Shown here: positions 18,128 to 27,189 of the stretch, in pieces
How positions within the stretch are numbered: position 1 is the stretch's first letter
Layout of the letters: every line of letters begins with the position of its first letter
Assembly (NCBI RefSeq): GCF_021474425.1
Contig: NZ_JAKEIP010000017.1
Coordinates: forward strand, 1 to 64,000
Origin: Streptomyces muensis
GTDB taxonomy: Bacteria; Actinomycetota; Actinomycetes; Streptomycetales; Streptomycetaceae
Direction of reading: 5' to 3'
DNA length: 64,000 nucleotides
Translations under genes and position numbers: made by a program
Notes under the pieces: model-generated
The model's input: only the letters and a program-made list of their open reading frames with translations
What the model was told of the DNA's origin: nothing
Database searches by the model: none

Positions 18128-19324
18128 GTGTCAGCTCTGCTCGTGCCGCCCAGCCGCGTGTGCCAGGCACGCAACCGGGGCTTCGCCCTGCGCCCCGTCA
18201 CCGCGGAGACCTACCGCGCCTTCCTCGCGTCCCCCGAAGGTGCCGCACTCGGCGCCGGATTCCTGCAATGCCCCTCCTGGGCCGACGTCAAGGAGGGCTG
18301 GCGCGCCCAACTGCTCGGCTGGGGACCGGATCCGGAGGCCGGCGCGCTGACGGGCGTGGCCCTGGTGCTGCTACGGCAGTTCCCCGGCACCCGCAAGTAC
18401 TTCGCCTACCTCCCCGAAGGACCCGTCGCCGACTGGACCGACCCCGACATCGACGGCTGGCTCGACCCGCTGCTGGACCATCTGCGCCGGACCGGCGCCT
18501 TCGCCGTACGCATCGGCCCTTCGCCGGCCTACCGGCGCTGGGACGCCGCCCTGCTCAAGCCGCTCACCGGCCCGGGCCGACGCCTCGGCGACGTCCTGGC
18601 CAGTGAGGTCGACCCGCTCGGCACCGCCGTCGCCGAGCGGCTGCGGGCCCGCGGCTGGCGGCGCTGCGGCGACGACGGCACCGGGGCGGACGGGGACGCC
18701 CAGCCCCGGCACGTCTTCCACGTACCGCTCGCCGGACGCGGCACACAGGACCTGTGGAGCGGGCTCAACCAGGAGTGGCGGCGCAACGTCCGCCGGGCCC
18801 AGAAGGAGGGCGTGGAGGTCGTGGTCGGCAGCGCGGCCGAACTCCCGGAGTTCTACCGGCTGCTGGGCATCACCGAGCGGCGCGACGGCTTCCGGCTCGG
18901 CCGTTCGCTCGCCTACTACGAGCGTCAGTACGCGGCCCTCAACGCCGAGGAACCGGGCCGGATGAAGCTGTACCTGGCCCGGCACCGAGGGGAGATCCTG
19001 GCCGCCCACACGCTGATCACGGTGGGCCGGCGCGCCTGGTACCAGACCGGCGCCTCCGCCGACCACCGCCGCGAGGTCCGCCCCTCCAACGCCCTTCAGT
19101 GGCGGATGCTCCAGGACGCCCACGCCCTCGGCGCCGACGTCTACGACATGCGCGGGGTACCCTCCACACTCGATCCGGACGAACGTGCGTACGGACTGCT
19201 GCGGTGGAAGCTCGGCACCGGGGGACACGTCGTCGAGACGTTGGGGGAATGGGAGAGGCCTTTGGCCGGCAGCGCCAACCACACGCTCTACCGCGCCTTC
19301 CAGGCGTATCTGAACCGCCGATGA
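18128..19324 (+). CDS. FemAB-like peptidyltransferase (peptidoglycan interpeptide bridge family)
   Basis: A 398-residue protein of the FemAB/FemX type, with two GNAT-like halves: the first with FLQCPSWADVKEGW, the second with LNQEWRRNVRRAQKEGVEVVVG and WYQTGASADHRREVRPSNALQWRMLQDAHALGADVYDMRG. Such enzymes add an amino acid from aminoacyl-tRNA to the lipid II stem peptide (Gly in Streptomyces). The GTG start at 18128 follows a GGAGAGG-type site. The next gene, a MurJ-like flippase, starts within its stop codon (ATGA overlap), so precursor modification and flipping are probably coupled. Confidence 0.88.
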   Translation: MSALLVPPSRVCQARNRGFALRPVTAETYRAFLASPEGAALGAGFLQCPSWADVKEGWRAQLLGWGPDPEAGALTGVALVLLRQFPGTRKYFAYLPEGPVADWTDPDIDGWLDPLLDHLRRTGAFAVRIGPSPAYRRWDAALLKPLTGPGRRLGDVLASEVDPLGTAVAERLRARGWRRCGDDGTGADGDAQPRHVFHVPLAGRGTQDLWSGLNQEWRRNVRRAQKEGVEVVVGSAAELPEFYRLLGITERRDGFRLGRSLAYYERQYAALNAEEPGRMKLYLARHRGEILAAHTLITVGRRAWYQTGASADHRREVRPSNALQWRMLQDAHALGADVYDMRGVPSTLDPDERAYGLLRWKLGTGGHVVETLGEWERPLAGSANHTLYRAFQAYLNRR

Positions 19325-20973
19325 GGCAGACCACGAAGACGGCCTCCGCGGACTCTCCGGCCTCTCCCGCTGCTCCGAACTCCTCCGCTGCGCGCGGCAG
19401 TGCCGTCATGGCCGCCGGGTCCGTCGTCGGCAGGGCCACCGGGTTCGCCCGCTCGGCCGTGGTCGCGGCGGCGATCGGCACCATCGGGCCGGTCCCCGAC
19501 GGCTACGCGGTCGGCAACGCCCTGCCCACCATCGTCTACATGCTGCTCCTCGGCGGCGCGCTGAACGCCGTCTTCGTGCCGGAGCTGGTCAAGGCCGCCA
19601 AGGAACACGACGACGGGGGCGCCGCGTACACCGACCGGCTGGTCACCGTCTGCGTCACCGCCCTGCTCGCGATCACCGCCGCCGCGGTCTGGGCCGCGCC
19701 CGCGATCATCGGTGTCTACACCGACTACACCGGTGAACAGGCGGCCATGACCACCGCGTTCGCCCGCTACTGCCTGCCGCAGATCTTCTTCCTCGGGCTC
19801 TTCACGCTGCTCGGGCAGGTGCTCAACGCACGCGGCCGGTTCGGCGCGATGATGTGGGCGCCGGTCCTCAACAACCTCGTCGTCATGGTCGTGTTCGGCC
19901 TGTACCTGGCGCTGTCCCTGGGCGGCGGTGACACCCTCACCGCGACCGAGACCGCCGTCCTCGGCTGGGGCACGACCGCCGGCATCGCCGCCCAGGCCCT
20001 CGCCCTCGTCCCCGCCCTGCGCGCCGCCCGCTTCCGCTGGCGCCCGCGCTTCGACTGGCGCGGCAGCGGACTGACCCGCCCGCTGCGCGCGGCCGGCTGG
20101 CTGGTGCTGCTGGTCCTGGCCAACCAGGCCGCCTACTGGGTCACCACCCGCCTCGCCACCACCGCGGGCCTCGACGGCGGCCCCGGATACGGCGCCTACA
20201 ACAACGCCTACGCCCTGTGGGTCGTACCGCACGGCATCATCACCGTCTCCGTGGTCACCGCGCTGATGCCCCGGATGAGCGCGGCGGCCGCCGACGGGGA
20301 CACCGCCGCCGTACGCCGCGACGTCTCCCACGCGCTGCGCGTCTGCGCCGCCGCCGTCGTCCCGGCCGCCTGCGCGATGTTCGCCCTCGCCGGGCCGGTG
20401 ATGGCCCTCGTCTTCGGCCACGGCAGGACCAGCGCCGCCGACACCGCCGCCATGGCCGGGATCCTGATGGCCTTCGCGCCGGGACTGATCGCCCTGTCCG
20501 GCCAGTACGTCCTCTCCCGCGCCTTCTACGCGCTCTCCGACACCCGTACGCCGTTCCTGCTCAACCTCGTCATCGTCACCCTCAACGCGGGACTGTCCCT
20601 GACCGCCGCCCAACTGCTGCCGGCCCGCTGGGCCGTGACCGGCATGGCGGCGGGGTACTCCCTGGCGCTGTGCGCGGGCTGGGCGCTGACCGGCCGGGTG
20701 CTGGCCCGTCGCCTCGGCGTCGACCGCCCCCTGCGCTCGTCCGCCGCCGGCGCCCACGTACGGCTGCTGCTGGCCGCCGTCCCCGCCACCGTGCTCGGCC
20801 ACTTCGCGGTCCTGGGAACCGCACCGGCCGGAGCGATGGTCTCCACGGTTGCCGGCGCGACCGCCGTCGTCCTCACCTTCGCCCTGCTCGCCCGACCGCT
20901 GCGCCTGACCGAACTGCTCGCGCTGCTCGACGGCGTACGCCGCGGAGCGACCCGCACCCGCACCCGCCCCTGA
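19321..20973 (+). CDS. MurJ/MviN-like lipid II flippase
   Basis: A 550-residue integral membrane protein of the MOP superfamily, with about 14 predicted helices. Typical MurJ features are visible: GSVVGRATGFARSAVVAAAIG near the start, the ALNAVFVPELVKAAKEHD segment, RYCLPQIFFLGLFTLLGQVLNARGRFGAMMWAPVLNN, and LSGQYVLSRAFYALSDTRTPF. It probably moves lipid-linked wall precursors across the membrane. The ATG overlaps the stop of the FemAB-like gene. It may be a paralogue of the housekeeping MurJ rather than the essential copy. The next gene starts 24 bp later. Confidence 0.9.
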   Translation: MRQTTKTASADSPASPAAPNSSAARGSAVMAAGSVVGRATGFARSAVVAAAIGTIGPVPDGYAVGNALPTIVYMLLLGGALNAVFVPELVKAAKEHDDGGAAYTDRLVTVCVTALLAITAAAVWAAPAIIGVYTDYTGEQAAMTTAFARYCLPQIFFLGLFTLLGQVLNARGRFGAMMWAPVLNNLVVMVVFGLYLALSLGGGDTLTATETAVLGWGTTAGIAAQALALVPALRAARFRWRPRFDWRGSGLTRPLRAAGWLVLLVLANQAAYWVTTRLATTAGLDGGPGYGAYNNAYALWVVPHGIITVSVVTALMPRMSAAAADGDTAAVRRDVSHALRVCAAAVVPAACAMFALAGPVMALVFGHGRTSAADTAAMAGILMAFAPGLIALSGQYVLSRAFYALSDTRTPFLLNLVIVTLNAGLSLTAAQLLPARWAVTGMAAGYSLALCAGWALTGRVLARRLGVDRPLRSSAAGAHVRLLLAAVPATVLGHFAVLGTAPAGAMVSTVAGATAVVLTFALLARPLRLTELLALLDGVRRGATRTRTRP

Positions 20974-20996
20974 CCACCACCGAGGGAGAACCGCCG

Positions 20997-21680
20997 ATGT
21001 CCCGCGTGCTCCTCATCGAGGACGACCCTTCCGTACGCGAGGGGGTCGAACTCGGTCTGCGCCGCCGCGGCCACGAGGTACGGGCGGCCGCGACCGGCGA
21101 GGCCGGCCTCGCCGCGATGGCCGAGTTCCGCCCCGACCTGCTCCTGCTGGACCTGATGCTGCCCGGCATGAACGGCGTCCAGGTCTGCCGGCGGGTCCGC
21201 GAGCGCAGCCAGCTGCCGATCATCATGCTCACTGCGCGCGGCGACGACTTCGACGTGGTCATCGGCCTGGAGGCCGGCGCCGACGACTACATCGTCAAGC
21301 CCGCCCGCACCGAGGTGATCGAGGCCCGCATCCGCGCCGTACTGCGCCGCCTGGACGACGGCGGCGCGGGCCGGCCGGACATCGAGGTGCACGGCGAACT
21401 CACCATCGACCGCGTCGGACTGACCGTCGCCAAGGCCGGCCGGCCGCTGGCGCTCGCGCCCTCGGAGCTCAAGCTCCTGCTGCACCTGTCCGCCGCCCCC
21501 GAGCAGGTGTTCAGCAGACAGCAGCTGCTGGAGCACGTCTGGGACCACAGCTACCACGGCGACGCCCGGCTGGTGGACGCCTGTGTCGCCCGGCTGCGCG
21601 GCAAGATCGAGGACCAGGTCGGCAGCCCGCGCTACGTCCAGACGCTGCGGGGCTTCGGCTACCGCTTCGGTCCGCTGTGA
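20997..21680 (+). CDS. OmpR-family response regulator (CseB/AfsQ1-like)
   Basis: A 227-residue regulator with a receiver domain (phospho-acceptor Asp52 in LLLLDLMLPGMNG, Lys in YIVKPARTEV) and a winged helix (PSELKLLLHLSAAPEQVFSRQQLLEHVWDH, ending TLRGFGYRFGPL). The sequence style resembles AfsQ1 and CseB of Streptomyces. CGAGGGAG precedes the ATG. Its stop overlaps the kinase start (GTGA). It is followed by a kinase and a lipoprotein, the layout of envelope-stress systems, and preceded by wall-precursor genes, so wall stress is the likely signal. Confidence 0.93.
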   Translation: MSRVLLIEDDPSVREGVELGLRRRGHEVRAAATGEAGLAAMAEFRPDLLLLDLMLPGMNGVQVCRRVRERSQLPIIMLTARGDDFDVVIGLEAGADDYIVKPARTEVIEARIRAVLRRLDDGGAGRPDIEVHGELTIDRVGLTVAKAGRPLALAPSELKLLLHLSAAPEQVFSRQQLLEHVWDHSYHGDARLVDACVARLRGKIEDQVGSPRYVQTLRGFGYRFGPL

Positions 21681-23182
21681 GCACCGGCACCGGCGGCAGT
21701 ACCGGCGGCACCGGCGCCCGGCGGTCGCGGCGGGCCAGGGCGTTCGGGCTGCGCACCCGTCTGCTGCTCGCGTTCCTGCTGGTCGCCGCCGTCAGCGCGG
21801 GCACGACGGCCGCGCTGACCTACCGCGAGGCCCGCAACGCCGTGCTCCAGACGGCCCAGGACACGGCGGTCACGTCGTTCCGCGACCAGGTCCAGCAGAC
21901 GGCCTTCGCGCTGCCCGTGCAGGGCGGGGACGACCTGGACGCGCTCCTGCGGGACATCGCCCGCAGGGGAAAGCCGCATCCCTGGGTGGTGTTCGCCGAG
22001 TACGGCTCGGTCCGCGCCTCCTCGGGCGAGAACGCCGAGTCCACCGTCATCACACCCGAACTGCGCCGCGCCGCGCGGGCCGACCCGCACGGCAGCTTCG
22101 AGCGGGTCGTCAAGGACGGCGTGCCCTATCTGACCATCGCCATGCCCATGGTCTTCAAGACCGGCCCGTACAGCCTGGTGCCCAGCGGACTCGTCCTGTA
22201 CGCCGTCATGCGGATGACCGACGAACAGGTCAACGTCGACGCCCTCCTGATGGCCGCCCGCGACGGTGCCCTGCCCGGCCTCGCCGTCGCCCTGATACCG
22301 GGCCTGATCGCCGCGCGCAGCGTGCTGCGCCCCGTGCGCGAACTGCGCGAGGCCGCCCGCAGCATGGGCAGCGGCCGGCTCGACACCCGGATCCCGGTGC
22401 GCGGCAGCGACGAACTGGCCGACCTGGCCCACACCTTCAACGAATCCGCCGCCCAACTCGACCACTCCGTACGGGAACTGCGCGACGCCGAGGCCCGCGC
22501 CCGCCGTTTCGCCTCCGACGTCTCCCACGAACTGCGCACCCCGCTCGCCGGGATGCTCGCCGTCACCGAGGTCCTCGACGAGGACGCCGACCACCTGGAC
22601 GCCGACACCGCCCGCGCGGTCCGGCTGGTCAGCGCGGAGACCGGAAAGCTCGCCGTGCTCGTCGAGGACCTGATGGAGATCTCCCGCTTCGACGCCCGCG
22701 CGGCCGAGTTGAACGCCGACGAGGTCGACGTCGCCGAGACCATCCGCAAGACTCTCGACAACCGCCATTGGACCGACACCCGGATCCGCACCGAACTCCC
22801 CGACGGCATCCGCGCCCGTCTCGACCCGCGCCGCTTCGACCTCGTGATCGCCAACCTCGTCGGCAACGCCCTGCGGCACGGCGGCGCGCCCGTCACCGTA
22901 CGCCTGCGCACCGAGGCGAGTTCCGAGGGCAGGGCGGTGCTGGTCACCGAGGTCACGGACAGCGGCCCCGGCATCCGCCCCGAGGCCCTCCCGCACATCT
23001 TCGACCGCTTCTACAAGGCCGACGCGGCCCGCACCCGCTCGGCGGGCAGCGGACTGGGCCTGGCGATCACCCTGGAGAACGTGAAACTGCACGGCGGAAC
23101 GATCCGCGCCGGGAACCTGCCGGGGTCCGGAGCCGTCTTCACCGTCGAGATCCCGCTGCACGCGGAGGAGGCCGGGGGATGA
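21677..23182 (+). CDS. Sensor histidine kinase (CseC/AfsQ2-like)
   Basis: A 501-residue kinase. The first membrane helix is near residues 22-45 and the second near 190-212; the sensor loop between them is about 145 residues and contains GKPHPWVVFAEYGSVRASS. HAMP, a HisKA box with His284 (SDVSHELRTPLAGMLAV) and an ATPase domain (NLVGNALRHGG, DSGPGIRPEALPHIFDRFYKADAART, GSGLGLAI) follow. It overlaps the regulator by 4 bp upstream and the lipoprotein gene by 4 bp downstream, so three proteins are made from one coupled message. Confidence 0.94.
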   Translation: MSTGTGGSTGGTGARRSRRARAFGLRTRLLLAFLLVAAVSAGTTAALTYREARNAVLQTAQDTAVTSFRDQVQQTAFALPVQGGDDLDALLRDIARRGKPHPWVVFAEYGSVRASSGENAESTVITPELRRAARADPHGSFERVVKDGVPYLTIAMPMVFKTGPYSLVPSGLVLYAVMRMTDEQVNVDALLMAARDGALPGLAVALIPGLIAARSVLRPVRELREAARSMGSGRLDTRIPVRGSDELADLAHTFNESAAQLDHSVRELRDAEARARRFASDVSHELRTPLAGMLAVTEVLDEDADHLDADTARAVRLVSAETGKLAVLVEDLMEISRFDARAAELNADEVDVAETIRKTLDNRHWTDTRIRTELPDGIRARLDPRRFDLVIANLVGNALRHGGAPVTVRLRTEASSEGRAVLVTEVTDSGPGIRPEALPHIFDRFYKADAARTRSAGSGLGLAITLENVKLHGGTIRAGNLPGSGAVFTVEIPLHAEEAGG

Positions 23183-23748
23183 GGCGTGCGCGCGGGCGCC
23201 GCGGAGCCGCGGCCTTCGTCGCCGTACCGGCGGCCGTGGCGCTGCTCGGCGGCTGCGGGATCCAGGAGACCGACGTCATCGAGGCGGGCGGCCCCGCCAG
23301 CTTCCAGGCCTTCCTCGACCGCGACTACGACATGCTGCTCTTCTTCCGTTCCCCCGACGGAGGACTGAGCACCGTGATCCGGACGACGGGGTCGCCCTCC
23401 GCCGACACTGCCGGCCCGGTGCCGACGGAGAAGGTCGTCTCGGCGTTGCTCGCCGGCCCCCGGGAGGAAGACCGGGCCGCCGGCCTGACCACAGCTCTGC
23501 CGACCCTCGGCCGCGGCGACACCGTCAAGGTCGAACCCGCGGCGAACGGCCGGGTCACGACCCACCTGCCGATCGCCCTGAAGCCCCTGGACGACACCGC
23601 ACTACGCCAGCTGACCTGCACGATCGCCTACAGTCAGGACGCCGACGGCCAGATCGTCGTGGAACTGCGGGGACAGGACGGGACATCGAGATCCGGCACC
23701 TGCCAACTCGCCCCCGGCGGCACCTCGCTGCCCGAGACGGGTGACTGA
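23179..23748 (+). CDS. Lipoprotein of a two-component operon (GerMN-like)
   Basis: A 189-residue lipoprotein (lipobox LLGGC after a hydrophobic signal). The mature part has VVSALLAGPREEDRAAGLTTALP and IALKPLDDTALRQLTCTIAYS, which resemble the GerMN/sporulation-germination beta domain found in Streptomyces lipoproteins that follow two-component genes. It probably modulates the kinase at the outer membrane face, as CseA does for its system. It starts inside the kinase stop codon. The exact domain assignment is from recollection. Confidence 0.82.
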   Translation: MRRARGRRGAAAFVAVPAAVALLGGCGIQETDVIEAGGPASFQAFLDRDYDMLLFFRSPDGGLSTVIRTTGSPSADTAGPVPTEKVVSALLAGPREEDRAAGLTTALPTLGRGDTVKVEPAANGRVTTHLPIALKPLDDTALRQLTCTIAYSQDADGQIVVELRGQDGTSRSGTCQLAPGGTSLPETGD

Positions 23749-23919
23749 CCCGTCCTTGCCGCGGCTTAGGTCCATCAGCCGAGTGCGGTTCGGGCTGCGG
23801 TCGGGTCCCTGACCCGGAACGCGTCGCTAGCGTTGGCGATCAGCAACGATCACGCGCGTGACGCCCCGAGGGGAGCGACCGATGCCCGGCAGCGGCTGCA
23901 CCCGCCCGCGGAGCGATCG

Positions 23920-24516
23920 GTGACGCCGGACGATCCCGCCGAGGAGCGCGCCGACGCCGCCCGCAACCGGGCCCGGCTGTTGGAGGCGGCGGCCTGGCTG
24001 GTGGCCGAGCGGGGTGCCGAGCACGTGACGATGCACGAGGTCGCGCAGGTGGCCGGCGTGGGCAAGGGCACGCTCTTCCGCCGGTTCGGCGACCGCGACG
24101 GCCTGCTGCTGGCCCTGCTGGACGACGTCGAGGGGGAGTTCCACGAGGCGTACACCTTCGGTCCCCCTCCGCTGGGACCGGGAGCACCGGCGACGGACCG
24201 GCTGACGGCGTTCGGTCGCGCCCTGATCGAGCGCATCGCCGACCCCACCGACCTGGGCCCGGCACTGGGACGCCAGATCCCCGTGGAACGCCGCCAGGCC
24301 TCGCACTACGGCCGGGCCTTCCACCACCACGTCTCCTCCCTCCTGGCGGAGGCGGGCGTCGAGGGCGACCACGACCTGCTCGCCCACGCCCTGCTCGCCT
24401 TCACGGACCTGGAGACCATGGACTACCTGCGAGGCGAGCGTCAGGCCGGCACCGAGCGCCTGCGGCGCACCTGGACGGACCTGGTACGACGGGTCACCGG
24501 AGCCGACGCACGCTGA
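23920..24516 (+). CDS. TetR/AcrR-family regulator
   Basis: A 198-residue regulator with the TetR HTH (ARLLEAAAWLVAERGAEHVTMHEVAQVAGVGKGTLFRRFGDRDGLLLALL) and a helical ligand domain. The GTG at 23920 with GGAG 6 nt upstream is chosen over a TTG 29 codons earlier that has no ribosome site. The ligand domain has a LGPALGRQIPVERRQASHYGRAFHHH segment rich in His. No divergent partner gene lies beside it, so the target is unclear. Confidence 0.88.
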   Translation: MTPDDPAEERADAARNRARLLEAAAWLVAERGAEHVTMHEVAQVAGVGKGTLFRRFGDRDGLLLALLDDVEGEFHEAYTFGPPPLGPGAPATDRLTAFGRALIERIADPTDLGPALGRQIPVERRQASHYGRAFHHHVSSLLAEAGVEGDHDLLAHALLAFTDLETMDYLRGERQAGTERLRRTWTDLVRRVTGADAR

Positions 24517-24557
24517 ACGCCGGTGATCAGCGCGTCCGCACGCGGCGGTCGCAGTGG

Positions 24558-25034
24558 TCAGACTCCGGTGGACGGATCGTCGACGAGCGCGGTGGCGGCT
24601 TCGTGGAACTCCTTGAGAACGGCGAGGAATCCGGCCTCGCCCCACAGGGCCAGCCCCAGAACGGCGACCCCCACCGCCGTGATGTGCACGGCCCCCGCGA
24701 TGTCCTGGCACGACACCGCCCGCATCGCCGACTGGTCACCACTGGCCCAGGCCCGCGTCGCCTCACCCACGGCGAACTCGTAGTGCGGCGGGGCCGAGGC
24801 GGCGAGCTCGTCGGCCCGGCCCACCAGTTCGTCCAGCGTCCACGGCCTGCCCGTCAGCTCCATGATGCTGATCGTGGAGCGCAGCAGACCGTTCAGGATC
24901 GCGTACACCTCGATCGAGCCGCCCGCCTCCAGACCGTCCATCGCGTCCCGGACCGCGATGCCGTCCCGGTCCACATAGCCCCGGACGACGTTCAGTGCCC
25001 GGTCACGGGAGGTCGGGCGCGCTGCATCGCTCAT
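24558..25034 (-). CDS. Hypothetical helical protein divergent from a Crp-like gene
   Basis: A 158-residue protein, largely alpha-helical. It has RDAMDGLEAGGSIEVYAILNGLLRSTISIMELTGRPWTLDELVG and a hydrophobic stretch ITAVGVAVLGLALWGEAGFLAVL that could be a buried helix. The start is set at ATG 25034 after a GAGG. No family is recognised. It is divergent from the truncated Crp-like regulator and was possibly controlled by it. Confidence 0.65.
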   Translation of the reverse strand: MSDAARPTSRDRALNVVRGYVDRDGIAVRDAMDGLEAGGSIEVYAILNGLLRSTISIMELTGRPWTLDELVGRADELAASAPPHYEFAVGEATRAWASGDQSAMRAVSCQDIAGAVHITAVGVAVLGLALWGEAGFLAVLKEFHEAATALVDDPSTGV

Positions 25035-25200
25035 GCGCCTCACACTATGGACGCCGGTCCGCCCGCGAATCGGTCTCCTGGCGCAGCGCGCCTCGGAAGA
25101 AAGCACTAGGACCAACGGCCACATTGCGTGGATCGGTCGCGGGGAGGAGTGGGAGCGGGCAGGATTTCGCAAGTTCGGTGAACCGTCAGGGGGACCGCTC

Positions 25201-25686
25201 ATGCCGTACAGCTCCGTGGAATGGCCCGCGCGCAGTCTGCTGGGGGTGCTGGCGCCGCAGGCGCGGCAGGAAGTGCTCGAACTGGGCGTGCAGAAACGGT
25301 TCGAAGCCGGGGACGTGCTGCTGAGCGAGGGGGCGACCGACCGGCATGTGCTGTTGCTGCTCTCCGGCTTCGCCAAGGTGACGGCGCGCGTGGAGAACGG
25401 CGAGACCTCGCTGCTCGCCGTCCGCGTCGGCGGTGACACCGTCGGCGAGATGGCGGCCGTGGACGGCTCGGCCCCGCGCTCGGCGACCGTGACGGCCTGC
25501 GGTCCGATGACGACCCGGGTCGTGCAGTCCGGCGCACTGCACGAGCTGCTGATGCGGCGGCCCGAGGTGTCGGTGGCGCTGACCAGGATCATCGCCGACC
25601 GGCTGCGCTGGGCCAACCGCCGCCGGCTGGACTTCCGCGGCTACCGGGATTCAATCGCAGCGCACCTGTGTTCACGCCGGAGGTGA
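25201..25686 (+). pseudogene. Crp/Fnr-family regulator, truncated: DNA-binding domain lost
   Basis: A 161-codon frame with a good cyclic-nucleotide-binding domain (RFEAGDVLLSEGATDRHVLLLLSGFAKVTARVENG, VGEMAAVDGSAPRSATVTACG) and the dimer helix (TRIIADRLRWANRRRLDFRGY). Complete family members are about 225 residues with a C-terminal HTH. Here the expected sequence stops after DFRGY (about 25,645) and is replaced by unrelated residues ending at a TGA, exactly where a TnpB element begins. AGGGGG precedes the ATG. It cannot bind DNA as Crp does. Confidence 0.85.
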
Positions 25687-25873
25687 AGGGAACCTGTCGT
25701 CCGGGGTGCGACTACTCAGGCTTCATCGCGGAGGGATGGGGGAACGGACCGGCGAGCACTCCCTCCCAGAACATGGTCGCGAATATTGCGAACATGTGCG
25801 ACGAAGACCTGATATCGATCAATATGGATCTTTGCGCTGAAGACTCCTGGTCCACGCGTGTAGCGTCCTTGTC
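25687..25873. other. Non-coding left part of the TnpB element with a palindrome
   Basis: The 187 bp before the tnpB start carry no gene. They include an AT-rich patch and a 25-bp imperfect palindrome at 25782-25806 (CATG, TCGC, AATATT, GCGA, CATG in order). It could be the element's left-end hairpin or an operator of the lost chromosomal region. Confidence 0.4.
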
Positions 25874-27116
25874 GTGCAGCTCAGGTACGCCTTCCGTCTC
25901 TACCCCACCAGTGGTCAACAGGCCGCACTGGGGCGGGCGTTCGGCTGTGCCCGTGTCGTCTACAACGACGCCGTCCGCGCCCGCCGTGAGGCCCACGCCC
26001 AGGATCTTCCGTATCCGAAGCTCGGTCTGCTGTCCCGCCTGCTGATCACCGAGGCGAAGCGGCGGCCTGAGCGGGCCTGGCTGGGCGAAGTCTCCGCGGT
26101 CGTGTTGCAGCAGGCGCTGCGCGATTGCGAGCGCGCCTACGCCAACTTCTTCGCCTCCCTCAAGGGTGAGCGCACGGGGGCGCGGGTGGGTGAGCCGCGC
26201 ATGAAGTCCCGCAAGGACACACGGCAGTCGATCCGCTTCACCGCCAATGCCCGCTGGTCGCTCACCGCCTGCGGGAAGCTGAACCTGCCGAAGATTGGCG
26301 CGGTGAAGGTGAAATGGTCCCGTATCCTGCCCGCCGCGCCCTCCTCGGTCACCGTCATCAAGGACGCGGCCGGAAGGTTCTTCGCCTCGTTCGCCATCGA
26401 CACCGACCCCGCCGCTGACGCGACACGGATGCCCGAGACCGACCGCACCATCGGCATCGATCTCGGCCTCACTCTCCCCCAGAGGGGGTACCCCCATCGC
26501 GGTGCTCTCTGACGGCACGAAGATCGACTCTCCGCGTTTCCTGCGGCGTGCGGAGAAGAAGCTCAAGAAGGCCCAGCGGGAGCTGGCCCGCAAGCAGAAG
26601 GGGTCCAGGAACCGTGCCAAGGCCCGGGTGAAGGTGGCCCGTTCCCATGCCAAGGTCACCGACGCACGTCGCGAGTTCCACCATCAGCTCTCCACGAAGC
26701 TGATCTCCGAGAACCAAGGGATCGCCGTGGAGGACCTGGCGGTGAAAGGACTCGCGCGCACGAAGCTGGCCAAGTCCGTGCACGACGCCGGATGGGCCTC
26801 GTTCCTCAGCATGCTGGAGTACAAAGCCCAGCGGTACGGCCGCACCCTGGTCAGGATCGGCCGGTACGAGCCAACCTCCCAGACCTGTTCCACCTGCGGT
26901 GTCAAGGACGGACCCAAACCCCTCAGCGTCAGGGAATGGACCTGCACCGCCTGCGGTACCGTCCACGACCGGGACACCAACGCCGCGATCAACGTGAAGA
27001 CGGCCGCCGGACTGGCGGTATCGGCCTGCGGAGCGCCGGTAAGACCAGGAGCAATCCCGGCACAGCGCGAAGAAACAGGAAGCCACGGACTCCCGAGCGA
27101 ACCCCGTGCCGCGTAG
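25874..27116 (+). pseudogene. tnpB: TnpB RNA-guided nuclease, frameshifted
   Basis: Two frames together encode a TnpB. The first (25874-26512) runs from the N-terminal domain (MQLRYAFRLYPTSGQQAAL, ACARVVYNDAVR-like motif) to the first RuvC motif IGIDLGLT. The second (to 27116) continues with AVLSDGTKIDSPRFLRRAEKKLKKAQRELARKQ, the RuvC-II Glu in AVEDLAV, the CSTCG/CTACG zinc ribbon and the RuvC-III Asp in HDRDTNAAIN. A 19-nt palindromic insertion at 26473-26491 shifts the frame. Removing it restores LTPIAVL in one frame. The element therefore encodes no working nuclease unless ribosomes shift there. Confidence 0.9.
26473..26491 (+). repeat. 19-nt palindromic insertion that breaks tnpB
   Basis: The inserted sequence TCTCCCCCAGAGGGGGTAC forms a CCCCC-AGA-GGGGG hairpin and abuts a further CCCC. 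Excising exactly these 19 nt joins CTCAC to CCCCATCGCG and rejoins the two tnpB frames. It looks like the short C5/G5 palindromes scattered in Streptomyces genomes. Confidence 0.7.
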
Positions 27117-27129
27117 CGGCACAGCAACT

Positions 27130-27178
27130 GATCGAGAAGGCCAGAATCTCCGGGCTTCAGCCCGGAGAGCAAGTCAAC
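27130..27178 (+). ncRNA. Right end / candidate omega-RNA scaffold of TnpB element 1
   Basis: A 9-bp perfect hairpin with a TC loop (27148-27167, CTCCGGGCT and complement) lies just after tnpB and is followed by AGAGCAAGTCAAC. In IS200/IS605 elements this 3' end is transcribed as the omega-RNA scaffold, and the adjacent host DNA (here from 27179) serves as guide. With tnpB broken it is probably inactive. Confidence 0.55.
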
Positions 27179-27189
27179 AGCTCAAGATC

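Larger units (their letters stand above)
25650..27178 (+). mobile_element. IS200/IS605-type element (tnpB only), decayed
   Basis: This stretch holds a frameshifted tnpB and no tnpA. The left edge is set at the TTCAA (25650-25654) where the Crp-like coding sequence is lost. The right edge is at GTCAAC (27173-27178), just after a hairpin at 27148-27167. The flanks are two unrelated broken genes, so sequence was deleted during or after insertion. No target duplication is expected for this family. The left edge is inferred and could be off by some bases. Confidence 0.75.

Noticed and set aside
19321..20973. Calling the flippase murJ outright
   Set aside because: Streptomyces usually has its essential MurJ elsewhere; this may be a paralogue, so the symbol was left blank.
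20997..23748. Naming the system cseBC or afsQ1Q2
   Set aside because: The layout and sequence resemble both, but the adjacent sigma factor gene of those loci is absent, so no symbol was given.
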